DNA of 64,000 nt from CS2-K091 sp035527155. Lineage in GTDB: Bacteria; Planctomycetota; Phycisphaerae; Sedimentisphaerales; Anaerobacaceae. The stretch lies in assembly GCA_035527155.1 (NCBI GenBank), contig DATLBB010000074.1, positions 3,696-67,695 of the forward strand, given 5' to 3'. Of this stretch, positions 15,471-24,087 are shown in pieces (the stretch's first letter is position 1; each line of letters starts with the position of its first letter). The position numbers and the translations under genes are program-made. The notes under the pieces were generated by a model. It was not told the DNA's origin. It saw nothing but the letters and a program-made list of their open reading frames with translations, and ran no database searches.

Positions 15471-18098
15471 TTAACTGTCCTGTTCTATAGTGTTCTGTTT
15501 GGCTTCCGGGAGCAATTGGTCTGTGGCGGGTGAGTTATCAGGTGTTTCTTTTTCGTGTTGGCCCTGGTTCTTATTCCACTGGCCCAAAAGGGCCAATGCC
15601 GACCTGTCATAATTTTTCTGCTGATTATATGCTTCCGCCAGGATGTTCAATGCCTTTTGCTTTATCTGTTCCGATGGTCCCAAATCCAGTAGCTGTGAGC
15701 AAATCGAGACGGTTTGAGAACTTTGGCCAAGTTTCAAACAAACATCAGCCAATTCGAGAGCGATTTCGCGCGCCAAAGGCCCCGGTTCAACAATGACAAG
15801 GATTTGTGCCAGGTCTCCACGGGCAAGTCCCAGATTTCCTTCAGCGATGGAGCATTTAGCTAATTCGAAAGAAATTCCGGCTTTTACCTGTGGGTCGCGA
15901 ACATATTGCGCTTTGTCACCAATCACGACCATAGCTTCTTCAACCAGGCCCATAGTCCGGAGGACTTTGCTCTTGAGCAGCAATATCTCGATAGAATCCT
16001 TCGACGAGAACCGGCGAGAAGGTATGTTTTCTAATAGTGCAAGCGCCTCGATAAACTGCTCCTGCTGTATTTGAGCTTCGACTAAAGCCGAGACGGCCTC
16101 TACGTATTCTTCTCCTGTCAATTGCCCTGCCGGTCCGCTGAGGGCGTATTGAAAAGCCTCGCAGGCTTGTTGGGTCTTTGTTAGAGCCAGGTAGCTTTTA
16201 CCTAACAGAAAGTATGCCCGATACAGGTTTCTGCTTGCGCTTTCTCCAGCGAGTTTGATGTGTCGAGTCAGCCATTGGGCCGCGGATTCATAGTCTTTTT
16301 CCTCGTAGAAGCATCCGGCCGCCCCGAAGGCAGAGTCAGCCTGTGATTCGATAGACAGACCAAGGTGGTACACTTTGGAGTAGAGTCGTTGGGCTTCATT
16401 CAAAAGTCCGGCTTTCATCGTGGCATCCGCAAGATAGAGACAGGCCTGGACGGAAAGCTCGCTGTCCGGATACTGCTCGACAAGCTGCTTCAAATCCTCC
16501 CTGGCACCAGAATAGTCACGAAGATTAGTTTTGAGCTTGCTCGAACGTAACAAAGCAAACGGCGCCAGGGATGACAGCTCGTAGCGATTGGCCACCAATC
16601 TATATTCCGCAATGGCATCGGTGACATGGTCTATCCGGGCCTGCAGAAGCCCCAGAGCAAAATGAGCATTGGGGACACGTTTGTTACTGTGGAACATGGA
16701 CAAATATCTTTTCCAGAGCGAAATAGTCTCCTCGGTAAGCAAAGAAATGTGTTCTGATAATGAGGAATAATCGGCTGGATTGAAAATATTTACGTTCCCT
16801 ATCTGCTCCATACGGGCCAACAATCCAACGTGCCCCACCGCGGCTGTGATAAATTGCTGCGTCGTTGCTGTTGGCAGATACACACTGACCGGTCTTTTGC
16901 GGATGGCATCTTTTGTTGTTTCTGTGTCCGGCGCCTTGCAGAAATCCCAGGTAATATTAAGGCCGGCATTGGCGGCAAATCTCGCCAGCAACTCGTCAAT
17001 CGCCGCCCCGTGGCAAACAACAGACCAGCGAGATAAGGCGCCTTTGTGCTCGATGTTTTCAATTTGCGGGCCCAGCAGACCTTTGGTTAACTGTTCTGAG
17101 CCGGAATTCAAAAGCAAACGCAGCTCTGCCTCGTTTAGGTTTATGAAAGGGTCGGTCTCCGCAACAGTGCTCCACAACCGGCCTGGAAGGTCTTTGTCGG
17201 CATCGCAGAGTGAAAGGATATGTCTGGTCATCGACTCAGCAACGAGGAATTGACAATCCGGCAGCAGCGACGAAGCCCAGGGTTCGTCGAAATCCACCGC
17301 ATCCAATAAGACAATTGTCTGATAAGCTCTGGTTCGTACTTTTAAGTATTGTTCTCTCTTCAGTTCAATAAAGGCCAGGTGATAATTTGCCAGCACCCTG
17401 ACAACAGGTGACGGACTTCGTAAAAGAGTCCTGAATAAATTATTTGCCTGGTCGGACACACCCGCCTTTTTGATACACAGAGCCATCTTTAGCTGAAGAA
17501 AATCTCTGAGCAATGCCCCTTCGGCAGTGTCCGGAAGGCTTTGGTGAAGCTGCTCATAGGCGGTATAAGCCTGCTCGTAATCTTTCTGCAGATAGAAATC
17601 TCGCGCAACTTTGAGAGACAGAGCTTTTGTCGACGGAAACAAAGATTTTGGTTTTTGTATTTGCTCCGGGCCTATTTGTGTGGAATCCGTGTCCGGCGGT
17701 TTAGTGGAAGGTGCCTGTTTAGCGATACGTAGGCGGTACCAGTCGGTGAGAAACGCTAAACGAGGTTTCAACAACGTGTATAACAATGTTAGGGCAACGA
17801 CGGCAATACCTGCAGCAAGGAGCTTCTGTAGTTTCGAAAAACGTTTTCGCCGAATCGGCACCTGCGGTGGTTCACCTGGCTCGCTTAGGTCAATCTCGGC
17901 GGGCGGAGGTTGGGTTTGTGTCGCATCGGTTTGGGGCCAGCCCTGGCCGGCCAGACGTCTATAGAACTCTTCGTCCCCAGTAAATACTTCACGCTCCAAG
18001 AGTCCCTCGTGGACCTCATCTGCAAATAATTCACTATCCGATGGTCCCGAGTTCTCGGCATTCTCTTCGAGAATATCTTGTCGGTTCTCTGTGGCCAT
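15471..18098 (-). CDS. Large membrane-anchored TPR protein, first gene of sigma54 operon
   Basis: An 875-residue protein. A cytoplasmic acidic N-terminus (about 1-90) leads to a basic patch and one membrane helix (about 94-112, LLAAGIAVVALTLLYTLL). A long presumably periplasmic region then contains many TPR-like repeats (about 145-260 and 460-830), separated by a different alpha/beta stretch (about 300-440). I use the ATG at 18098; a TTG at 18119 would add seven residues. A sigma54 promoter lies 93-108 bases upstream. No enzymatic motif is seen. As first gene ahead of fliL/M/N and flhA, it may be an envelope scaffold around the motor, an inference from position. Confidence 0.75.
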   Translation of the reverse strand: MATENRQDILEENAENSGPSDSELFADEVHEGLLEREVFTGDEEFYRRLAGQGWPQTDATQTQPPPAEIDLSEPGEPPQVPIRRKRFSKLQKLLAAGIAVVALTLLYTLLKPRLAFLTDWYRLRIAKQAPSTKPPDTDSTQIGPEQIQKPKSLFPSTKALSLKVARDFYLQKDYEQAYTAYEQLHQSLPDTAEGALLRDFLQLKMALCIKKAGVSDQANNLFRTLLRSPSPVVRVLANYHLAFIELKREQYLKVRTRAYQTIVLLDAVDFDEPWASSLLPDCQFLVAESMTRHILSLCDADKDLPGRLWSTVAETDPFINLNEAELRLLLNSGSEQLTKGLLGPQIENIEHKGALSRWSVVCHGAAIDELLARFAANAGLNITWDFCKAPDTETTKDAIRKRPVSVYLPTATTQQFITAAVGHVGLLARMEQIGNVNIFNPADYSSLSEHISLLTEETISLWKRYLSMFHSNKRVPNAHFALGLLQARIDHVTDAIAEYRLVANRYELSSLAPFALLRSSKLKTNLRDYSGAREDLKQLVEQYPDSELSVQACLYLADATMKAGLLNEAQRLYSKVYHLGLSIESQADSAFGAAGCFYEEKDYESAAQWLTRHIKLAGESASRNLYRAYFLLGKSYLALTKTQQACEAFQYALSGPAGQLTGEEYVEAVSALVEAQIQQEQFIEALALLENIPSRRFSSKDSIEILLLKSKVLRTMGLVEEAMVVIGDKAQYVRDPQVKAGISFELAKCSIAEGNLGLARGDLAQILVIVEPGPLAREIALELADVCLKLGQSSQTVSICSQLLDLGPSEQIKQKALNILAEAYNQQKNYDRSALALLGQWNKNQGQHEKETPDNSPATDQLLPEAKQNTIEQDS

Positions 18099-18190
18099 AA
18101 TTTCTAACTCTGCTCTCAATGTGAGCCCGTTAAATCCGGGCTCATTGAGTAAAGAGCCTGAGAGCGCATTTCATAACCTCTTCTATGAAT

Positions 18191-18206
18191 AGCAATAATT
18201 GTGCCA
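18191..18206 (-). promoter_or_regulatory. Sigma54 promoter of the 18098-4746 operon
   Basis: On the minus strand TGGCACAATTATTGCT, with GG and GC separated by ten bases, a near-perfect -24/-12 element. It points toward the ATG at 18098. Confidence 0.85.
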
Positions 18207-18507
18207 GGTTAACTACCAATGCCGGTCCAGGTGCGTTTAGGACCCTTTTGACCGGGAAATCGACTTATCGTCCCACATCAGTCCGTCGGTATTGCAAAAG
18301 GATGTCAGGATTTTAGACGAGCCGATAGATTTTCTGACAGAAACCGGCTCGTGCTTCCAAAGAGGCGCCATCCCCAAGGACATTCGGCTGAGTTCAGTCG
18401 AAGCCCTGCGATTGAGGCTGCCACGCGCCTATGGCGGACCGGGGAATTTGTGTGGGATTAAAAATTAGGAGGCACCATTCTGTCAGGGCAGCCCAAATCC
18501 TTGATTA
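18207..18507. other. Gap upstream of sigma54 promoter, candidate enhancer region
   Basis: No gene. It contains an inverted repeat ACGAGCCG (18317-18324) / CGGCTCGT (18345-18352) that encloses a second palindrome TTTCTGACAGAAA (18331-18343), 110-160 bases upstream of the promoter, where an NtrC-type activator would bind. A TTCGGCTGAGTTCAGTCGAAG palindromic repeat lies at 18383-18403. Confidence 0.45.
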
Positions 18508-19983
18508 TCAAGAAGTTACGTGCTGAGGAAAGGATGGTGATGAGAGTGAATCTCGCGTTTCTCCTGCCTGTACCTGCGGCTGCGCAGGCACAGGGTGGTC
18601 GCCTGCAAGCAACGAACCTTTTTCGATATTGTACTGCTTGACCTTGGCATAAAGAGTTGCCCTGGTTATGCCGAGAAGGGCGGCGGCCCTTGTCTTTTGC
18701 CAGCCTGTTTCCTGCAAAGCCCTGGCAATAAGCTCCCGTTCGGCCTTTTCCAGTGAAAAATCCTTGATGTAACCAGTTGCTGAGTAAGTTGACTCACCGC
18801 ACTCGGCCGGGTCAATTATAATGCTGCTCAGGCCGATTTTGTCCGTTGTCTCCAGCAGTATCGCCCTGTCAATAACATTACAGAGTTCACGGACATTGCC
18901 GGGCCAATCGTGTTTCATCAAAGCTTCGACAGCTAAATTAGTCAGAGAGGTTATCTTATTGCTTTTTTCCGGACAAATAGTGGATGTCTTGAGGAAATAT
19001 TCAGCCAGCAGTGGAATATCTTTTTTTCGGTCAGGCGATTTCAGAAGCACAATAATAACAGGGCAGATGTTGAGACGATAATACAGGTCCCTTCGGAAGC
19101 GATGAGCTTTAGTTTCCCTATATAGATTGCGATTGCTCGATGCTATTATCGTAGCGTTGCAGGTGATATTTTTGACGCCGCCGACCTTTCTGAAAGTTTT
19201 TTCCTGAAGGACTCTTAGCAACTTACTCTGCAGGTCTATCGGCATTTCACTTATTTCGTCAAGGAACATTGTGCCGGCCCCAGCGAGTTCTAAAAGCCCT
19301 ATTTTCTCACGGTCGGCGCCGGTGAAAGAGCCCTTCTCATGGCCAAAAAGCTCACTTTCGAGCAGATTTGCCGTCAGGGTCGCACAATTGACAGGTACAA
19401 AAGGCTCTTTCGGATGCCTAAGCGTGTGGATTGCCTTTGCAGCCAGCTCTTTGCCGGTGCCGGTTTCGCCGACTATCAAAACCGGATTGCACTGGCTGGC
19501 AGCGACGAGTCTAATCATCCCAAGGGTTTTGATGAACGCCCTGCTCCGGCCGACCATAGAAACAGAGGCAGCAAAGTCGTCAGCAAAAAAATCGCTCGCA
19601 TTTTTTTCAAAATCAACAACCTTTGTTTCATTTTTAACCCGGCTTACAATTTCCTCCAGCCGGATGTAATCCCGACTTCCCCGCAGATAGTCATATGCAC
19701 CAGTCCGCTTAAACTCTACAGAGAGGTCGCTGTCTTGCTCGTCATTACCAACTGCTACGATGGGTGGGATCTCTATCGAATTTTTAGAGGCCACATCTTG
19801 GAATTCGTGGATATGAGCCGGGGTAAACCTGTGGTCAAAAAGAATTAAATTCGGATTGACTGTTTCAACGATATCCAGGGCCTCAACCGGGTCATCAGCC
19901 ACAAATATTTCCTGGCCCACCCGCTGCGCTAATTGCGTGACCTGCGCTTCCCTGCTTACAACAACAATCCTGCGTAGACTCAT
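18508..19983 (-). CDS. Second sigma54-dependent activator with pseudo-receiver
   Basis: A 491-residue NtrC-family regulator: receiver-like domain (about 1-120), AAA+ domain with Walker A GETGTGKE, the sigma54 loop as GSFTGA instead of the usual GAFTGA, Walker B GTMFLDEISE, an arginine finger region, and a Fis-type helix-turn-helix (KTRAAALLGITRATLYAKV). The receiver lacks the N-terminal acidic pair (VVVSREA) although an Asp remains at LILFDHR, so it may not be phosphorylated normally, as in FlrA/FleQ-type master regulators. The last 35 residues are encoded across a palindromic repeat. It lies between two sigma54 promoters and probably sits at the top of the flagellar cascade. Confidence 0.92.
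   Translation of the reverse strand: MSLRRIVVVSREAQVTQLAQRVGQEIFVADDPVEALDIVETVNPNLILFDHRFTPAHIHEFQDVASKNSIEIPPIVAVGNDEQDSDLSVEFKRTGAYDYLRGSRDYIRLEEIVSRVKNETKVVDFEKNASDFFADDFAASVSMVGRSRAFIKTLGMIRLVAASQCNPVLIVGETGTGKELAAKAIHTLRHPKEPFVPVNCATLTANLLESELFGHEKGSFTGADREKIGLLELAGAGTMFLDEISEMPIDLQSKLLRVLQEKTFRKVGGVKNITCNATIIASSNRNLYRETKAHRFRRDLYYRLNICPVIIVLLKSPDRKKDIPLLAEYFLKTSTICPEKSNKITSLTNLAVEALMKHDWPGNVRELCNVIDRAILLETTDKIGLSSIIIDPAECGESTYSATGYIKDFSLEKAERELIARALQETGWQKTRAAALLGITRATLYAKVKQYNIEKGSLLAGDHPVPAQPQVQAGETRDSLSSPSFPQHVTS
18567..18594. repeat. CCTGTACCTGCG ... CGCAGGCACAGG palindrome in activator 3' end
   Basis: A 12-pair imperfect palindrome, translated in frame in the C-terminal tail. Related in sequence to the palindrome at 14417-14460. 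Confidence 0.6.
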
Positions 19984-20474
19984 CTTGTTACAAAACCATA
20001 AGCTTTATCCCCCCTCATACAGACATTTCTGTTTCACAGATACCGTATACCCCATACCTATAGGCCAACAGACAACTAAATCGACAGTTAAGCAGAAACA
20101 ACTTTAATTTTTTATGGGACGGGCCAATAATGTCGCCGATTTGTCAAGGTCAAAAAGGCATCGATGTTATGCGACAATCTTATCGGACACTTTATGAAAA
20201 CAAAAAGGCGAAAACAAAAAGCCAAATTTACAGCGAGACGGTGTTGTTTCTTATAGGACGTCTTAGTGTCACCTGTTAGTATATGGCACACAATAAATAC
20301 TTTCGGCACATCCTTCAGGTTAGAACCGGCAAAATTTTCCGGGGCGCAGGAAAATTTATCCTCTTAGAGAATTCTCAATAAACCTGAGTTCGACATGTGC
20401 CCAATTTTCTCAGTCCGCCTAATCCTTTATGCAGCAGGGAGATATGTGCCACAGAGCCAGATCTGATTTTAATG
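19984..20474. other. Intergenic region between divergent activator and flgD operon
   Basis: About 490 bases without a convincing gene. Transcription diverges from here: activator to the left, flgD to the right. It probably contains the activator promoter (not identified) and upstream binding sites for flgD. A CCGCCTA word at about 20415-20421 also occurs twice upstream of the flgB promoter. A 65-codon minus-strand ORF at 20112-20309 has no supporting signals. Confidence 0.4.
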
Positions 20475-20490
20475 TGGCATACCAATTGCT
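20475..20490 (+). promoter_or_regulatory. Sigma54 promoter of the flgD-flgL operon
   Basis: TGGCATACCAATTGCT, with GG-N10-GC spacing, 90 bases before the flgD ATG. Confidence 0.8.
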
Positions 20491-20580
20491 TCTTAAAAGT
20501 CAGGTACGTGTGTCTGTACAGCCTTGAGCAGTGTCTTTGAAAAAAAAAATTGTTTAACTATTTATTGAAGGTGGAAAATT

Positions 20581-21000
20581 ATGCCAGTATCAGCAATAGC
20601 ATCAGCAACTGACATCCAGATGGATTATATGAAACTTCTGATAACCCAACTTCAAAACCAGGACCCGCTGGAACCTTTGAACAACAACGAAATGTCTTCC
20701 CAGCTGGCGCAATTCTCACAACTGCAGCAGCTCGAATCAATGAACTCCAACTTTGCAGAAGTTCTTGAGATTACCAACCGCAGCTATGCAAATTCGCTCC
20801 GCAGCTATGCCAATTCACTAATAGGTCAGAAAGTCACATTTTTCACACAAGATACAGTGACGGGCAATTTGGTTCAGAAGGAAGGCATAGTTAATGAAGT
20901 TTACAATGACCCCAATTCGGGAGAGAATCTTTTGAGGGCAACGGTTGAAGATAAGGAATATACGCTTGGATTAGACGCCGTAATATCGGTCAAAAACTAA
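20581..21000 (+). CDS. flgD: Flagellar hook capping protein FlgD
   Basis: A 139-residue protein with the N-terminal FlgD cap region: DYMKLLITQLQNQDPLEPL (about 15-33), then MSSQLAQFSQLQQLESMN (about 38-55) and a GQKVTFFT strand. Many FlgD proteins have an additional C-terminal FnIII/tudor-like part; this one is short and stops after a small beta region. It scaffolds hook assembly and is discarded when FlgK arrives. It contains a tandem 21-bp duplication (20779-20820) giving SYANSLR-SYANSLI. The ribosome site AAGGTGG precedes the ATG, and flgE follows after 43 bases, as expected. Confidence 0.93.
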   Translation: MPVSAIASATDIQMDYMKLLITQLQNQDPLEPLNNNEMSSQLAQFSQLQQLESMNSNFAEVLEITNRSYANSLRSYANSLIGQKVTFFTQDTVTGNLVQKEGIVNEVYNDPNSGENLLRATVEDKEYTLGLDAVISVKN

Positions 21001-21043
21001 AATCAATTGAGATTCCAAGAACAAGGTATAAGGAGACAGGAAG

Positions 21044-22672
21044 TTGAGTTTTGAATTACCAGGGCGAATTACGGGATTGCAGGCCCATCAAAAGATAGCG
21101 GATATTGACGACAACAAGCCGGCCAATGTCAATTCGACCGCTTCTGGGTCCGGCAGAATTACTTTCTCGGAGCTGCTGAGCAAGACGATTGAAAAGGCGT
21201 CACAGCCGACAGCCAACAAGTCGCAAGGCAATATCATAAATACAGGCAATCCTCTCGACCTGGCGATAGAAGGAGAAGGCTATCTCGTGTTGAGTGACGG
21301 GCAACAAAACATTTACACCCGCTCAGGTGCGTTCACAGTCGATGCGAACTCGAATTTGATTGACCCTGTCACGGGCTATACAATCCAGCGTATCGGTTCG
21401 GAAGGCGAAAGTGATGGTTTTCAGACTCCCGGTGATAGTAATGTTCGTATCCCCTACAATGTTTCGATGCCGGCAAATAAGAGCACAGAGATAAAAGTAT
21501 CCGGCAATCTAAGTGGCGATGCGACGCTTGCCGGCGGACCACAAACACAACAGATAACCTCGAATATGGCTTATACTACCAATGGCGGCACAGTCGCCAC
21601 GACGGCAACAGAAATTGGCCGGCTTGACCAATTTAGCGGTGGTTCAGGCACAGGTGGCGAGCTCGCGGCCGGCGAGCCAGGAACACTTACTATTTCCGGT
21701 TATAATCCGGACGGTACTGCATTTAGCAGCGGCCAGACGTTTACCATCAATCCAACCACCACGCTCGGAGAGGTTGTCCGCCATCTAAATACCAATATTC
21801 TCAGCGGTGCAACCGCTTCCTTGGTCAACGGCAAAATCCAAATAACAGACGATACCGGCGGCTACAGCAGGACGGACATAAGACTGTCGTACTCCGGTAA
21901 CGGTTCGCTGGCAACGCCGGGCTATTTTGAAATATCGACCGTCGGTGGCACAGAAGTCAAAAACGTCGGTATCACGATTTACGACTCCCAAGGCGGTAAA
22001 CATGTTCTCACCGGCGCATTTGTTCGAGCGAACACGCCCAATACATGGGACATGGTGCTTAGCTCGGTCAGCGGCGATGTCCGTGAGATAACTACGGAAA
22101 ATCGGCGCATCACAAACATAAGTTTTAATGCAAGCGACGGTTCCTGCAGTGGTTTAAGTGGCTCGGATTTGCCCCAATTCGTAGTAACGTTTGCACATGA
22201 TACGGCAAAGCCCCAAACCATCGGGATACAAATGGGCACCGTGGGCAAGCTGGATGGCCTGACACAATTCAAAGGAAGCTCCACCGCAGCAGCAAGAGAA
22301 CAGGATGGATATGAAGCAGGCAGACTTTCAACCGTTTCGGTTAATAAAGAAGGTATAATTAGCGGCGTCTTCACCAACGGCATCAAGAAGAACATCGCCA
22401 CCTTGCAGGCAGCATTATTTGAAAATACATCCGGTCTGAAACATATTGGCAGTGGATATTTCATTCCTTCAGCCAGCTCCGGCAAGGCGGCTGCCGGCGC
22501 TATGACTGGCGTAGCCGGTACCATTCACGGCGGGGCATTGGAAAAATCCAACGCCGACGTGGCAACAGAGTTCGTTAATATGCTTGGCACCCAGAACGGT
22601 TTCCAGGCCAATGCGAGGACCATCAGAGCCGCCAATGAAATACTACGCGAACTGAGCAATCTTATTAGATAG
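21044..22672 (+). CDS. flgE: Flagellar hook protein FlgE
   Basis: A 542-residue hook protein, starting at a TTG with AAGGAGACAGG upstream. The C-terminus is canonical (SNADVATEFVNMLGTQNGFQAN, broken here, then TIRAANEILRELSNLIR). The N-terminal rod/hook motif is unusual: TGLQAHQKIADIDDNKPANVNS replaces the usual GLxAHQxxxDxIGNNIANVNTTGFK, so GNNIA is lost although flanking residues align, including RITFSELLSKT. The middle contains hook beta domains, one of which (GYNPDGTAFSSG ... TTTLGEVVRHLNT) resembles a region in FliD. It forms the extracellular universal joint. Confidence 0.92.
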   Translation: MSFELPGRITGLQAHQKIADIDDNKPANVNSTASGSGRITFSELLSKTIEKASQPTANKSQGNIINTGNPLDLAIEGEGYLVLSDGQQNIYTRSGAFTVDANSNLIDPVTGYTIQRIGSEGESDGFQTPGDSNVRIPYNVSMPANKSTEIKVSGNLSGDATLAGGPQTQQITSNMAYTTNGGTVATTATEIGRLDQFSGGSGTGGELAAGEPGTLTISGYNPDGTAFSSGQTFTINPTTTLGEVVRHLNTNILSGATASLVNGKIQITDDTGGYSRTDIRLSYSGNGSLATPGYFEISTVGGTEVKNVGITIYDSQGGKHVLTGAFVRANTPNTWDMVLSSVSGDVREITTENRRITNISFNASDGSCSGLSGSDLPQFVVTFAHDTAKPQTIGIQMGTVGKLDGLTQFKGSSTAAAREQDGYEAGRLSTVSVNKEGIISGVFTNGIKKNIATLQAALFENTSGLKHIGSGYFIPSASSGKAAAGAMTGVAGTIHGGALEKSNADVATEFVNMLGTQNGFQANARTIRAANEILRELSNLIR

Positions 22673-22722
22673 TCCCGCTTCTTGCTTCGGCAAAAAGGCA
22701 GCGGGACGGACGCCATTTTAAG

Positions 22723-24087
22723 ATGATAACAGGACGAATAATAACCGAATTTTTAAACGCCATTATTTTTGTCCCCTCCCTGCTTACGCAAGTGAGGGGA
22801 CTGGCCCTTACACCCGAACAACGGTGGAAGGCCGCAAGCGAACCCTTCAGCACAAGCTTTATAGTTGAGCATTGGTTTATGCTAACTTCGGTGGCTGCTT
22901 TAATCACATTAACCGTGCTGTTTATAGTGGTCAGCCGCCATCGTATCATTCAGGAACGCAGAATGGGTAATCAGCTTTTTGTTGAGTATGCTGATAAAAG
23001 CGGCCTGAGCGAACGCGAACGTCAGTTTCTGCTGGATATAGCCATAAAAGCAGACCTGAAGCAAAGCGAGGCGATTTTCACGATGGGCAGCGCTTTTGAG
23101 CGGGGAGCTGCCGTAATGATAAAAGAAAGCGTCGCCAAGAAGCAAACAGCCCGGCAAATCGAGCGGCTGAGAATCGAGCTGTCTTTCCTACGTGAAAAGC
23201 TTGGCTTCCAAAAACGACCTCTGGACTCAATAGGCTCGTCAACGAAACCTAAGAAACTGAGCAGCCGGCAAATTCCCGTAGGTAAGAAAGTTCATATGAC
23301 ACGCGGAACAGACCAGGTTTCAGGCAGTATTGAGTCAACTGTAATAGAGAATACCGAGATAGAACTGGTGGTTAAATTGATAAGGCCGGTAAACATCATC
23401 TTCGGCGAGGTTTGGCGTGTGCATTATTATTTCGGCGTGTCGATTTGGGAGTTTGATACTTCGGTGATTAGCTGCAATGGTGACATATTGGTCTTAAATC
23501 ACAGTGATGACCTGCGTTTCGTTAATCGTCGGCGTTTTTTGCGTGTTCCGGTAAACAAACCAGCCTTTATCGCACACTTTCCATTCGCAAGAACGCACGC
23601 CGCAGACGGTCCCAAAAATATGAAGAGTTTCCGAATGTACCGAAGTTCGACAAGCGCTGCCGGCAGCGTTTGGGCGCCGCCGGAATTTATACCTGCGGTC
23701 GTTACCGAGCTTGCCGGTCCCGGCCTGCGTATAGAGGCCCCGCTGAAAGTAGAAGTGGGCGACAGAGTGTTGGTAGTGCTCAGACTGGATGAAGAAGAGA
23801 AGCAGGCTTCCGCCGAAAGGCGTCCTGTGGAGGCCCCGGAGCCTGAGGATGACAAACCGTCAACATTAAAAATAGTAGAAGATATCGGCGAGGTCAGACA
23901 CACCAAAATCATACCAAATGGTTTTTCGATAGCGGTTGAATTGACAGGCTTAAGCGACTCAGACGTTAATGAGCTGATTCGCGCTACCAACGCAGCTTCG
24001 CTAAGGACCAGGATTGAAAGTCAAGATATTGGTGTTTTGGAAAACGCTGCGGAGCCTGTAGCTGTGCAAGGAGCTCAAAATGGCTGA
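22723..24087 (+). CDS. Membrane protein with YcgR/PilZ-like region
   Basis: A 454-residue protein. A hydrophobic helix (about residues 53-70) is followed by a charged, partly coiled region (about 75-170) and a two-part beta region. The segment FVNRRRFLRVPVNKPAFI (about 265-282) matches the R-x-x-x-R N-terminal motif of PilZ domains, and the preceding beta domain resembles the YcgR N-terminal domain. The second PilZ motif (D/N-x-S-x-x-G) is degenerate: TELAGPGLRIEAP. Cyclic-di-GMP binding is therefore uncertain. It overlaps flgF by eight bases. Two repeats lie in frame, at 22771-22801 near the N-terminus and 23811-23822. A flagellar brake or c-di-GMP sensor is plausible. Confidence 0.7.
   Translation: MITGRIITEFLNAIIFVPSLLTQVRGLALTPEQRWKAASEPFSTSFIVEHWFMLTSVAALITLTVLFIVVSRHRIIQERRMGNQLFVEYADKSGLSERERQFLLDIAIKADLKQSEAIFTMGSAFERGAAVMIKESVAKKQTARQIERLRIELSFLREKLGFQKRPLDSIGSSTKPKKLSSRQIPVGKKVHMTRGTDQVSGSIESTVIENTEIELVVKLIRPVNIIFGEVWRVHYYFGVSIWEFDTSVISCNGDILVLNHSDDLRFVNRRRFLRVPVNKPAFIAHFPFARTHAADGPKNMKSFRMYRSSTSAAGSVWAPPEFIPAVVTELAGPGLRIEAPLKVEVGDRVLVVLRLDEEEKQASAERRPVEAPEPEDDKPSTLKIVEDIGEVRHTKIIPNGFSIAVELTGLSDSDVNELIRATNAASLRTRIESQDIGVLENAAEPVAVQGAQNG
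22771..22801. repeat. GTCCCCTC ... GAGGGGAC palindrome in PilZ-like gene
   Basis: Eight-base perfect outer arms (22771-22778, 22794-22801) around an inner TGC-TTAC-GCA hairpin whose minus strand shows a GTAA loop. It is translated in the N-terminus ahead of the membrane helix. Confidence 0.6.
23811..23822. repeat. Hairpin repeat, stem CGCC/GGCG, loop GAAA
   Basis: CGCC-GAAA-GGCG followed by TCC, translated inside the PilZ-like protein (ASAERRPVEAP). Member of the GNRA-loop family. Confidence 0.6.

Noticed and set aside
20112..20309. Minus-strand ORF of 65 codons in the flgD upstream region
   Set aside because: No ribosome site, no recognisable features, and placed in a control region.
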